Position numbers and translations under genes: made by a program
Notes under the pieces: generated by a model
Databases searched by the model: none
What the model was told of the DNA's origin: nothing
What the model saw: the letters and a program-made list of their open reading frames with translations, nothing else
Source: an uncultured Peptococcaceae bacterium
GTDB taxonomy: Bacteria; Bacillota; Peptococcia; Peptococcales; Peptococcaceae
Direction: 5' to 3'
Assembly (NCBI GenBank): GCA_934229395.1
Contig: CAKQDL010000040.1
Location: 1 to 17,370, forward strand
DNA: 17,370 nucleotides
Shown: positions 1 through 7,825 of the stretch, in pieces
Layout of the letters: each line of letters opens with the position of its first letter
Position numbering within the stretch: position 1 is the first letter of the stretch

Positions 1-1336
1 AGCTTGTGGTGATGGTGAGGATGCCATTTTTTGCGGTGGCCTTGATGGTGGCTTTGTGACTTGTTGCGATGCTTTGAGCAATGGAGAGGCCAAGGCCGTA
101 GCCGCCGCTTTGACGGTCGCGGGCGCTATCGGCGCGGTAGAAGCGTTCAAAAAGGCGGGTGGTATCGAGCACTGCGCCTTCTCGAATGGCGTTGGCAACG
201 GAAAACTCTGCATATTTATCATGTATGCTGAGGGTGATGTGAATTGTAGTGCCACCAGGGGCATACTTGCAGGCATTGTCCAACAAAATGGTACAAAGCT
301 CTTTGAGTTGAACTTCGTTGCCTTGAAGCGTGATATCTTCTTCTATATTGTCCTGCAAAAACAGCTCATTTTCTAGTGCAACAGCCTCAAAGCCTAAAAC
401 AACGCCCATAAACACATCACTTAGGGACACGTTTGTTGTGGCAAGGGGCTGCTGGGCATTGGCATCACTTCTGGCCAAAAAGAGCATATCCTCAATAAGG
501 CGTTTCATGTGCTGGGCTTCGCTGTAGGAAGAGTTTATCCAGCGCATTTGACTTTCAATGGTTTCGTGCTGATGGTTACGCAGGATGTGGGTGTTGGCTA
601 GAATAACGGTGAGAGGTGTTTTGAGCTCATGGGAGGCATCGGCAATAAACTGGCGCTGACTGGCCCACGCTTCTTCTACCGGACGTAGTGCCCAAATGGA
701 AAGGCGCGAAACCAAGAGCAAAAGCACCAGCCACGACAACACAAACACGGACAAGCAGGTCAAAACGAGGGCGCGCATGGATGAAAGTTGATACGACACG
801 TCGACGATGGCTATTTTTGTGCCCTCTGGTGTGGGGTAGATGCTATAGGCTAGGTTTTGGCTTAAAAGAAAACCTTGCTGCTTGCCGGTGTCTTGAATGG
901 TTTTTACAATGTCCTCTGTGTCTGATTTATTGGCAGACATATTGCGTGAAAACAAGACCGTAAGACTCTCATCCTCGGAACTGAGCTGAACGACAAGACC
1001 GGGCAAGGTGTTGGCCACCTTTTGATCCTCGGCTTTGAGCGTTGTATCTGTATCTGGCGGTGGTTCTGCCGGTTCGCCGGCATCGTTTTGTTCTACCCCT
1101 AAGCCCTGGTTTTTGTCACGATTGGCATCATTAAAAGAAGTGATTTTGCTGTTTGTGCTTAAAAAGTTTGTTGGATTGGTGCTGTGCACAAGGTTTTGCA
1201 GGGAACGCATGGCAACGCTGTGATAATGGTTTGCGTTCACGCCAATCACAACAGAAAAAATCACAAGGAGCATAAGAGTGAGGGTGAGCATATTGATATA
1301 AATAAATTTTCGCCTCAGACTTTTAAGTCTATCCAT
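1..1336 (-). CDS. Sensor histidine kinase of a two-component system (3' end cut by window edge)
   Basis: This is the membrane sensor kinase that should phosphorylate the response regulator encoded just upstream. Translation gives 445 codons before the window edge, so only the extreme C-terminus can be missing. Visible parts are a first membrane helix (about residues 12-33), an extracytoplasmic sensor region (about 35-195) containing a low-complexity Asp/Glu/Pro stretch near residues 80-100, a second membrane helix (about 197-222), the H-box SHELKTPL with the phospho-accepting His at 236, the N-box LLDNACKYAP with Asn 354, and the ATP-lid motif GYGLGLS starting at Gly 412. The kinase core follows the second helix almost directly, leaving no room for a full HAMP domain. 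The ATG at 1336 overlaps the regulator's stop by 8 bases, implying translational coupling. The signal sensed cannot be deduced. Confidence 0.93.
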   Translation of the reverse strand, partial: MDRLKSLRRKFIYINMLTLTLMLLVIFSVVIGVNANHYHSVAMRSLQNLVHSTNPTNFLSTNSKITSFNDANRDKNQGLGVEQNDAGEPAEPPPDTDTTLKAEDQKVANTLPGLVVQLSSEDESLTVLFSRNMSANKSDTEDIVKTIQDTGKQQGFLLSQNLAYSIYPTPEGTKIAIVDVSYQLSSMRALVLTCLSVFVLSWLVLLLLVSRLSIWALRPVEEAWASQRQFIADASHELKTPLTVILANTHILRNHQHETIESQMRWINSSYSEAQHMKRLIEDMLFLARSDANAQQPLATTNVSLSDVFMGVVLGFEAVALENELFLQDNIEEDITLQGNEVQLKELCTILLDNACKYAPGGTTIHITLSIHDKYAEFSVANAIREGAVLDTTRLFERFYRADSARDRQSGGYGLGLSIAQSIATSHKATIKATAKNGILTITTS

Positions 1337-2009
1337 TTTCACCATCCTCAAGTCTATAGCCAATCATGCGAATGGTGACAATTTTGACAGCAGAACCCAA
1401 AAATTTGAGTTTTTTTCGTAAAAATGAAATATAGACCTCTACGTTGTTTTCGCCGGCATCGGAGTCGCTGCCCCATACGGTAACAATAAGTTCTTCTTTG
1501 CTCAAGGTGCGTGTTGGTTGCTTCATAAAACGCTCCAAAATGGCGAATTCCTTGTAGCCCAAATGTATTTCCTTGTCGGCGCAGGTCAGCATGGCGGTGT
1601 CGAGGTTTAATGAGAGATCGCCAAAGCGGAGCTCTTCCAAAATAACTTCTCCTGTGCGACGTGTAAGGGCGCGAATGCGTGCAAAAAGCTCGTTGTAATC
1701 GAAGGGCTTGGTCATGTAATCGTCGGCGCCACAATCTAAGCCGGTGATTTTATCGGTGGTGTCTTCTCTTGCAGTGAGCATCAAAACAGGTGTAGAAACC
1801 TTTGCCTGCCTGAGGGCGCGCACCACTTCGAAGCCGTTCATTTTTGGCAGCATCACGTCTAAAATAATGAGGTCGTAGCTGGCGCCAAGGGCATAATCGA
1901 GCCCGTCTTGGCCATTATAAACCATGTCCACCTCGTGGTGCTGATCCATGAGCAATTGGCCGATGGTGGCGGCCAAATTCTCTTCATCCTCTACAATTAA
2001 CAATCGCAT
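1329..2009 (-). CDS. OmpR/PhoB-family response regulator
   Basis: DNA-binding response regulator of 226 residues, the usual size for the family. The N-terminal receiver domain (about 1-115) shows the acidic pocket IVEDEEN, the phospho-acceptor Asp 51 in LIILDVMLPKMNG, the switch Thr in MLTARE and the conserved Lys in MTKPFDYNEL. The C-terminal winged-helix domain (about 125-222) has family patterns such as KEFAILERF and NNVEVYISFLRKKL. I chose the ATG at 2009 because family members start MRLLIVEDE; an in-frame ATG at 2024 would add MGCVY but has no better ribosome binding site. The gene is first in a two-gene unit with the kinase and is divergent from cdaA. Its target genes are unknown. The family binds direct repeats, but no convincing one was found in the divergent intergenic region. 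Confidence 0.95.
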   Translation of the reverse strand: MRLLIVEDEENLAATIGQLLMDQHHEVDMVYNGQDGLDYALGASYDLIILDVMLPKMNGFEVVRALRQAKVSTPVLMLTAREDTTDKITGLDCGADDYMTKPFDYNELFARIRALTRRTGEVILEELRFGDLSLNLDTAMLTCADKEIHLGYKEFAILERFMKQPTRTLSKEELIVTVWGSDSDAGENNVEVYISFLRKKLKFLGSAVKIVTIRMIGYRLEDGENG

Positions 2010-2207
2010 ATAGACACATCCCATCTGTAGTTGTAATAGATAATACGTTCACAATGCTATCATATTTAGTTAATCTTAAATCCGTCTGAAAGTCTACCAT
2101 TAATTGACTGTATTTGGTAAAAATTTCATTTGAGAAAAGGAAAGCAGATGAAATTCGTGCATTATTGGTGTAAAATGCTAGATATGAATGTGAGAGGAGG
2201 CTGCGCG
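2010..2207. promoter_or_regulatory. Divergent intergenic region between the response regulator and cdaA
   Basis: These 198 AT-rich bases separate two divergent genes and must hold promoters for both. On the plus strand a good -35 hexamer TTGACT lies at 2104-2109, but the -10 at the matching distance (around 2127) is poor. TAAAAT at 2171-2176 is a fair -10 without a good -35. On the minus strand TATGAT near 2052-2057 is a possible -10. I cannot name the promoters with confidence. Confidence 0.3.
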
Positions 2208-3044
2208 GTGTTAAGCGTTTTTTCAAATCTTTTGCCCAACTCAATTGGTATGTCGCTGTTTGTCAGCGTGCTCGATATACTCATTATTGCCTTTGCTATT
2301 TATAAGATTTTGGAGCTCATGCAAGGCACGCGTGCGATGCCCTTGGCCAAAGGGGTTGCAATCCTCATTGCCTTTTCGGTCATCAGTGAAGCTCTGGGTC
2401 TTACGACCGTCAACTGGGTGCTCGTGCAATTGCAAAAAATGTTCGTTATTGTGATTCCAATCGTTTTTGCGCCAGAATTGCGCCGTGGCTTGGAGCAGCT
2501 TGGCAATGGCTATTTTCCAACCAAACCACATAAACAAGATAACCATGCGTTGGTGGACCGTCAAATAAAGGAAGTTTTGGGCTGTGCCACTGTGGCGAGT
2601 GCATCACGCACAGGGGTTTTGATGGCCCTTACCCGAGAAAATACACTCAAAGAATACATCGCTACTGGTATCAGTATTAACGGCGATCTTTCTGCGTCGC
2701 TGCTTAACAATATATTTATTGTCAACACACCACTTCATGATGGCGCTGTGATTATTACAGACAACAAGATTATGGCGGCCAGCTGTTTTTTGCCGCTTTC
2801 AGACTCCAACCAAATTTCTATGAAGCTGGGCACGCGCCACCGTGCAGCCATTGGCCTTTCTGAGGTGAGCGACGCAGTTATTGTGGTGGTCAGCGAAGAA
2901 ACTGGGGCCATGAGTGTGGCAGAGCGTGGACGCTTGCATTATGATTTGGGCGCAGAGGTTATGGTAAATCTCTTGCGCAAGCTCTTGACAGAGGCAGAAG
3001 AGGCGTCGCCAGCAAACCGCATAAAGAAGGTGATTGGTCGATGA
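2208..3044 (+). CDS. cdaA: Diadenylate cyclase CdaA (c-di-AMP synthase)
   Basis: Membrane-bound enzyme that condenses two ATP into the second messenger c-di-AMP, which controls potassium and osmolyte balance and affects the cell wall. The N-terminal ~80 residues are hydrophobic, with about three membrane helices. The catalytic DAC domain follows, with the motif DGA at residues 178-180 and RHR at 210-212, both intact. I placed the start at GTG 2208: GGAGG lies 7 bases upstream (2196-2200) and the resulting 278-residue protein begins in the way normal for CdaA. The reading frame is open back to an ATG at 2130, but that extension has no support. The stop overlaps the cdaR start by 4 bases (ATGA). 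It heads the cdaA-cdaR-glmM operon conserved in many Bacillota. Confidence 0.95.
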   Translation: MLSVFSNLLPNSIGMSLFVSVLDILIIAFAIYKILELMQGTRAMPLAKGVAILIAFSVISEALGLTTVNWVLVQLQKMFVIVIPIVFAPELRRGLEQLGNGYFPTKPHKQDNHALVDRQIKEVLGCATVASASRTGVLMALTRENTLKEYIATGISINGDLSASLLNNIFIVNTPLHDGAVIITDNKIMAASCFLPLSDSNQISMKLGTRHRAAIGLSEVSDAVIVVVSEETGAMSVAERGRLHYDLGAEVMVNLLRKLLTEAEEASPANRIKKVIGR

Positions 3045-4234
3045 AGATTTTTGAAGACAACAGACATCTAAAAATAATCGCTATCTTAGCGGCCGTTGTT
3101 TTGTGGCTGTATGTGGGTGCGCAAGAAAATCCCATAGATAAGCACACCTATTATGTAACGGTAAGTGTAAAAAATGTGGATGCCGACAAGGCTGCAACAT
3201 TGCCACAGCAAACCGTTGGCGTGACTGTTATAGGTAGGCAGGACAGGCTCAACGCCATCAGTGCCGCAGATTTTAGTGCCTATGTTGATTTAAAAGATGT
3301 TAAAACCGGTGAAAATGACGTTCAAGTGGATGTTGATGCGCCAAATGAAGTGTATATTACAGATGTAACACCGAGAAAGATGAATGTGCTCATCACGCAA
3401 CGCGAAGGGCGAAGCATGGATGTGGATATCATACGCTCAGGTGTATTAAATGAAGGTGTTGAAATTGTAAATATGCGCGTAGAGCCAGAAACAGTGTTTG
3501 TATCTGGTGACGCAGAGGCCTTGCGCCAAGTGGCTCGTGTGGGTGTGGCTGTTGATTATAGCGATGTGCTTTCGGACAGTGCCTTAGAGGCAAAGGTCGT
3601 TTGCTACGATTATTTGGGCAATGCCATCAATGCTGCCGACCTCACCACATCGCCAGAGAGCGTGAAGCTGGTGATTGACGTGAACGAAAATGAAGTCACA
3701 AAACAGGTGCCAGTTCAAGCAAACCTAACGGGCAGCTTACCAGACGGCATCCAGCTAGAAAGCGTTAGTGTGTCACCAGAAACGGTGGCTGTGACAGATT
3801 TACCGTCAAAGCTCGCAAAAATTACTGAACTAAGAACAGAACCCATAGATATTTCAACCATAACAGAAACAACAAGTATCACTGTAGCTATTGATAGCGA
3901 CTACCTTGATACAAAAGAAATGGTAACCGTCACCCTCACGGTAGGCAGTGATGCCGCAGCTACAAACACAACAGAGAAAACCTATGTGAAGGTGGTGCCA
4001 ATTGTTATAACAGGTGCGGCCTCGGATATGGTGACCTCCGATACAAAGTTTGTGGAAGTGAGCTATCATCTTGTGGATGGCGAAAAAGACTTGGGCGAGG
4101 ATCTAAAAGCATTTGTGAGTGTGGCCGAAGCGCCGACAGGAGAAACAACGGCACAGGTGCAATTTGCAAGTATAGAAGGCTTGGTGATTGATAGCATCAC
4201 ACCGAGCACCATCACAATATATAGTGTGAATTAA
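3041..4234 (+). CDS. cdaR: YbbR-domain protein, CdaA regulator CdaR
   Basis: A 397-residue single-pass membrane protein that in Bacillota binds CdaA and tunes its activity. An N-terminal membrane anchor (about residues 9-24, including IIAILAAVVLWLYVG) is followed by an extracytoplasmic region of repeated YbbR domains. The recurring pattern is a short strand ending in a phrase such as VEPETVFVSGDAEAL, SVSPETVAVTDLPSKL or DVTPRKMNVLIT. About four repeats fit the length. The start ATG overlaps the cdaA stop, so the two are translationally coupled. The protein is acidic and Thr/Val-rich with no catalytic motif. It ends 11 bases before glmM. Confidence 0.93.
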   Translation: MKIFEDNRHLKIIAILAAVVLWLYVGAQENPIDKHTYYVTVSVKNVDADKAATLPQQTVGVTVIGRQDRLNAISAADFSAYVDLKDVKTGENDVQVDVDAPNEVYITDVTPRKMNVLITQREGRSMDVDIIRSGVLNEGVEIVNMRVEPETVFVSGDAEALRQVARVGVAVDYSDVLSDSALEAKVVCYDYLGNAINAADLTTSPESVKLVIDVNENEVTKQVPVQANLTGSLPDGIQLESVSVSPETVAVTDLPSKLAKITELRTEPIDISTITETTSITVAIDSDYLDTKEMVTVTLTVGSDAAATNTTEKTYVKVVPIVITGAASDMVTSDTKFVEVSYHLVDGEKDLGEDLKAFVSVAEAPTGETTAQVQFASIEGLVIDSITPSTITIYSVN

Positions 4235-4245
4235 AGGAGAAAAAT

Positions 4246-5595
4246 ATGGCTAAATTATTTGGAACAGACGGTATCCGCGGAAAAGCGGGAGAGGTCCTTA
4301 CAGCAGAATTGGCGATGAAGTTGGGTCAAGCGGCAGGTCAGGTATTTAGAGAAGCAAATGGCGGTCATTGCGGAATGGTCATTATTGGCCGTGATACACG
4401 CGTGTCTGGGCATATGCTAGAAAACGCTTTGGCAGCCGGCCTTACCTCTGTAGGCGTGCAGGTGGTTTGTGTGGGCGTTGTGCCAACTCCAGCGGTAGCC
4501 TTCCTTGTGAGAAAATACAAAGCAATGGCAGGCGCGGTGATTTCTGCAAGCCATAACCCTTATGAGGACAACGGCATTAAATTCTTTAGCGAAACAGGCC
4601 ACAAGCTTCCAGACGCCATGGAAGAAGCCATTGAAGCTGCTCTTCAAGGAGAGGTTTCTATTACGCCAGCAACAGGTGGCAGCATTGGCTGCATCATTAA
4701 CGATGAACAAGCAGTAGAAGCCTATAGAGATTATATGATTGACCTCATCAGTGGCGATGGCGATAGTCTCCACGCTGTGGTGGACTGTGCCAATGGTGCA
4801 GCGAGTGGCATTGCAAGAGATGTGTTAGAAAGCGCGCATCTTGAAGTGACCATGCTCCACAACCATCCAAACGGCACCAATATCAATGTCAACTGCGGGT
4901 CCACCCATCTAGAAAGCCTGCAAGCCGCAGTGCTAGAAAAAGACGCCGACGTGGGCTTGGCCTTTGATGGCGATGCAGACCGCTTTTTGGCTGTGGATGA
5001 AAATGGCGAAGTGGTGAGCGGCGATGAGCTTATGGCCATCTTTGCCCTTGCCATGAAGGCAGACAATCGTTTGGTCAACAACCAGCTCGTGGTGACAGTG
5101 ATGAGCAACCTTGGGCTGAAACTCGCCATGGCAGAACATGGTGTAGACATCATCGAAACCAAGGTGGGCGACCGCTATGTCAACGAAGGGTTGCAACAAA
5201 GTGGCGCTGTTTTGGGTGGCGAACAATCTGGTCACATCATCTTTAGAGAATACAATTCTACCGGTGACGGCCTCATCAGCGCCATCATGCTTTTAAATAT
5301 TATGAGCTTTACAAAAAAGCGCCTTAGTGAGCTGCGCAAGTGCATGACCGTGTTGCCACAGGTGCTCAAAAATGTAAAGGTCACCACCAAAATTGGCTGG
5401 GACACCAACCAAAAGGTCATGGACGCCATTCAAGCAGCAGAAGCAGCCTTGGGTAACGATGGACGTATTTTGGTACGCGCATCTGGCACAGAAAACCTCT
5501 TGCGCGTGATGGTAGAAGGTAGCGACCAAGAAAAAATCACAGCCCTTGCCAAGGATATTGCCGCAGCCATTGAAGCAGAATACGGCGTGCAATGA
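4246..5595 (+). CDS. glmM: Phosphoglucosamine mutase GlmM
   Basis: Cytoplasmic enzyme that converts glucosamine-6-phosphate to glucosamine-1-phosphate, feeding UDP-GlcNAc and peptidoglycan synthesis. At 449 residues it has the normal length. It shows the start signature KLFGTDGIRG, the catalytic loop SASHNP with phospho-Ser 102, the Mg-binding DGDADR (Asp 241, 243, 245), the sugar-binding GEQSGHI segment and the C-terminal phosphate-binding RASGTE (411-416). The ATG at 4246 has AAAGGAG a few bases upstream. GlmM physically interacts with CdaA in several Bacillota and can inhibit it, which fits its place directly after cdaA-cdaR. The stop overlaps the acpS start by 4 bases. Confidence 0.98.
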   Translation: MAKLFGTDGIRGKAGEVLTAELAMKLGQAAGQVFREANGGHCGMVIIGRDTRVSGHMLENALAAGLTSVGVQVVCVGVVPTPAVAFLVRKYKAMAGAVISASHNPYEDNGIKFFSETGHKLPDAMEEAIEAALQGEVSITPATGGSIGCIINDEQAVEAYRDYMIDLISGDGDSLHAVVDCANGAASGIARDVLESAHLEVTMLHNHPNGTNINVNCGSTHLESLQAAVLEKDADVGLAFDGDADRFLAVDENGEVVSGDELMAIFALAMKADNRLVNNQLVVTVMSNLGLKLAMAEHGVDIIETKVGDRYVNEGLQQSGAVLGGEQSGHIIFREYNSTGDGLISAIMLLNIMSFTKKRLSELRKCMTVLPQVLKNVKVTTKIGWDTNQKVMDAIQAAEAALGNDGRILVRASGTENLLRVMVEGSDQEKITALAKDIAAAIEAEYGVQ

Positions 5596-5963
5596 TTATT
5601 GGCATTGGCACAGATGTGGTAGAACTTGCGCGCATTGATGCACTCACCGAAAAACAAGCAAGCTTCAAAACGCGCATCTTAACAAAAAAAGAAGCCAGCG
5701 ATTGCTATACGCCGCATAAAAATGTGGCGCGTATAGCTGGCCGTTTTGCCGTAAAAGAGGCAGTAAGCAAGGCCTTGGGTACAGGCATAGGACAAATCGG
5801 CTGGCAAGACATTGAAACAATAAACGGGGAAAGCGGTGCGCCAGAGGTGGTGCTTTATGGAGCGGCCAAGTCCTTGGCCGAGGCCCGAAGGGTGCAGCGC
5901 ATTCATTGCAGTATCAGTCATGAAAAAAGCGTGGCCGTGGCGATGATTATTTTGGAGGGATAA
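5592..5963 (+). CDS. acpS: Holo-[acyl-carrier-protein] synthase AcpS
   Basis: Transfers 4'-phosphopantetheine from coenzyme A to the serine of acyl carrier protein, activating it for fatty acid and lipid synthesis. At 123 residues it has the standard length. The N-terminal GIGTDVVELARI carries the Mg-binding Asp 8, and RFAVKEAVSKALG carries the second metal-binding acid, Glu 56. Both hallmarks of the AcpS-type phosphopantetheinyl transferase are intact. The ATG overlaps the glmM stop, and nnr starts 1 base after its own stop, so it is translated within the operon. Pairing with nnr is common in bacteria. Confidence 0.96.
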   Translation: MIIGIGTDVVELARIDALTEKQASFKTRILTKKEASDCYTPHKNVARIAGRFAVKEAVSKALGTGIGQIGWQDIETINGESGAPEVVLYGAAKSLAEARRVQRIHCSISHEKSVAVAMIILEG

Positions 5964-5964
5964 A

Positions 5965-7497
5965 ATGTATTTGGTAAGCAACGATGAAATGCGTATGCTA
6001 GATGCAAATGCCATTAACAATTGGCACATTCCGTCACTGATTTTTATGGAAAATGCCGGCATTGCAATTATGCGTCAAATGGAAAAGGACATTGAGGATG
6101 TGCGCACAAAGCGTATCACCATCATTTGTGGCTGCGGCAACAATGGCGGCGATGGTCTTGTGTTGGCGCGCCAGCTCTATTTGGCAGGGGCAGAAAATTT
6201 AGCCATTGTTGTGGTGACAGAGGGCGATAAGGAATTTTCCAAGGAAAACCTGGTCAATAGAGAAATTGTGGATCAATTGCCAATCAAACTGATAGAGGTG
6301 GATTCTGCAGCCAAGCTCAATGTCTTAAAGGCGCAGCTGAGCTTTACAGATGTAGCAGTAGACTGCCTTTTTGGCACAGGCCTAAGTCGCAATTTGAGCG
6401 ATTTTATGGCTGCCTTGGTAGAAATTGTCAACGAAAAAAAACTTACCCGTATTGCCATTGATATTCCATCTGGCTTAAATGGCGACAGTGGGAAGGTGTG
6501 TGGCAATGCCGTGCGCGCCACCTACACCTATACCCTTGCTTGGCCAAAGCAGGGTCTTTTCCTTGGTGAGGCGAGCGAATACCTTGGCATTCTTCGTGTG
6601 CTCTCCATTGGCATCCCAAAGGAAGTTTGCAAAGAAGCAGGCATCAAAGGTAGATTGCTCGAAGCGGATATGCTCAAAAAGATGCTCCCTCAAAGAGCTC
6701 TTAATACCTATAAAAACAAATGTGGCCATGTTGGCATGATTGCAGGCTCTGTGGGTATGAGCGGCGCTTGCGTTATGGCGGCAGAGGCCGCTATGCGCAG
6801 CGGTGCCGGCTTGGTGACAGCCTTTATTGATAAGGCCATCTATACGCCAATGGCAGCGGCGCTCCCAGAAGTCATGATGAAACCCATCGCGTGGCCAAAT
6901 GCACCAGCCCTTGATTGGCTTGTGGCCAATACCGATGTTCAAATCATCGGCCCGGGGATGGGCAGAAGCGAAGAGAAAAAGCAAACCATTTATTCCCTCC
7001 TGCGTCAAGCACAGGGCACCATTGTTATTGATGCCGATGCCTTGCGTATGATTGGCGAAGGCGATGGCACTGTGCTAAAAAATTCTGAGGCAGAATGTAT
7101 TCTCACGCCACATCCTGGCGAAATGGCGCAGCTCCTCGGCGTCAGCAATACAGAAATCCAAAGCGACCGTATGTATTATGCACGCAAGGTGGCAGAGCGA
7201 TTTGAATGTACCGTCGTGCTCAAAGGCCACAACACCATCATCGCAGCCAAGGATGGGCGCTATAGCGTTAATCCTCTTGATAGCGTAGCCTTGGCCACCG
7301 CTGGCAGTGGCGATGTGTTGGCCGGTGTGATTGCAGCTTTTGCGGCACAAGGGCTAGAAGCCTACGAAGCAGCCTCCTTGGGTGTTTTGGTGCATGGCCT
7401 GGCTGGTATGTACGTGGCTGAAGAAAAAGGTATCATGGCAACCATGGCGCGCGACATCATTGGCGCTGTAGGCACCGTCTTGCGCGATGCTCAATAA
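5965..7497 (+). CDS. nnr: Bifunctional NAD(P)HX epimerase / ADP-dependent (S)-NAD(P)HX dehydratase
   Basis: Repairs hydrated NADH and NADPH, damage products that form spontaneously or through side activity of GAPDH. The 510 residues hold the two usual domains. The N-terminal YjeF_N epimerase has MENAG at 28-32, NNGGDG at 59-64 and the IDIPSGLNGDSG segment. The C-terminal ribokinase-like dehydratase begins near residue 250 with GHVGMIAGS, followed by LTPHPGEM, VLKGHNTI and the catalytic GSGD at 447-450 (Asp 450). The last operon gene, it starts 1 base after acpS, and GGAGG in the end of acpS serves as ribosome binding site. A strong terminator lies downstream. Both halves appear complete. Confidence 0.96.
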   Translation: MYLVSNDEMRMLDANAINNWHIPSLIFMENAGIAIMRQMEKDIEDVRTKRITIICGCGNNGGDGLVLARQLYLAGAENLAIVVVTEGDKEFSKENLVNREIVDQLPIKLIEVDSAAKLNVLKAQLSFTDVAVDCLFGTGLSRNLSDFMAALVEIVNEKKLTRIAIDIPSGLNGDSGKVCGNAVRATYTYTLAWPKQGLFLGEASEYLGILRVLSIGIPKEVCKEAGIKGRLLEADMLKKMLPQRALNTYKNKCGHVGMIAGSVGMSGACVMAAEAAMRSGAGLVTAFIDKAIYTPMAAALPEVMMKPIAWPNAPALDWLVANTDVQIIGPGMGRSEEKKQTIYSLLRQAQGTIVIDADALRMIGEGDGTVLKNSEAECILTPHPGEMAQLLGVSNTEIQSDRMYYARKVAERFECTVVLKGHNTIIAAKDGRYSVNPLDSVALATAGSGDVLAGVIAAFAAQGLEAYEAASLGVLVHGLAGMYVAEEKGIMATMARDIIGAVGTVLRDAQ

Positions 7498-7566
7498 GAA
7501 AAATAACAAGGTGTAACTTTTCTGCCTCGGGTAGAAAAACAGTAAAAAATGTAGAAAGTTTGTAAT

Positions 7567-7614
7567 AAATAAGCCTGATTTATCGAAATGATAAATCGGG
7601 CTTATTTTAGTTTT
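7567..7614 (+). terminator. Rho-independent terminator after the cdaA-nnr operon
   Basis: A long near-perfect stem pairs 7567-7584 with 7590-7607 (one T-G wobble) around a 5-base loop GAAAT, followed by the T-rich stretch TTAGTTTT. It lies 70 bases past the nnr stop. A smaller hairpin (TTTTCTGCC with GGTAGAAAA, 7518-7538) comes first but lacks a T-run. Confidence 0.8.
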
Positions 7615-7663
7615 GCTTAAAATAAATAAAACACATTGAAGCAAAGTTGAGCAAAAAAATAAC

Positions 7664-7704
7664 AATAATATCGTATGAATGGAAAATAATATAAAAATAA
7701 TATC
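7664..7704. repeat. Three phased copies of AATAATAT upstream of the RlpA-like gene
   Basis: AATAATAT occurs at 7664-7671, 7685-7692 and 7696-7703, giving start-to-start spacings of 21 and 11 bases, close to two and one helical turns. The copies sit about 55-95 bases before the -35 of the next gene. They may be a regulator or curvature element, or chance within an AT-rich spacer. The rest of the 7615-7760 spacer holds no supported gene. Confidence 0.35.
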
Positions 7705-7759
7705 AATAAGAATATATGTTGTAGAATTGTTAAAGATGGGCCGGCAATAGGTCAAAACA

Positions 7760-7788
7760 TTGTTCACGGTTAAAATAGCATTTATAAT
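7760..7788 (+). promoter_or_regulatory. SigA-type promoter of the RlpA-like gene
   Basis: TTGTTC (7760-7765) and a perfect TATAAT (7783-7788) are 17 bases apart. Transcription would start near 7795, leaving a leader of about 30 bases with AAAGGAG at 7811-7817, so there is no space for a riboswitch. Confidence 0.7.
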
Positions 7789-7825
7789 TATATAGATGAA
7801 AACAACCCCAAAAGGAGTGTCCCTT

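Noticed and set aside
2130..2207. An N-terminal extension of CdaA from ATG 2130
   Set aside because: The GTG at 2208 has a strong GGAGG and gives the normal family start; the extension contains no conserved features.
7518..7538. A small hairpin directly after nnr as terminator
   Set aside because: The stem (TTTTCTGCC with GGTAGAAAA) is not followed by a T-run on the plus strand; the hairpin at 7567-7607 is far stronger.
7678..7752. A small ORF of about 23 codons starting ATGGAAAATAAT in the AT-rich spacer
   Set aside because: No ribosome binding site, composition typical of random AT-rich DNA, and it lies upstream of the identified promoter.
7615..7795. A c-di-AMP (ydaO-type) riboswitch before the RlpA-like gene
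   Set aside because: Considered because such riboswitches often precede cell-wall genes, but the predicted transcript starts near 7795, leaving a leader of only about 30 bases, and no ydaO-type conserved core was seen.
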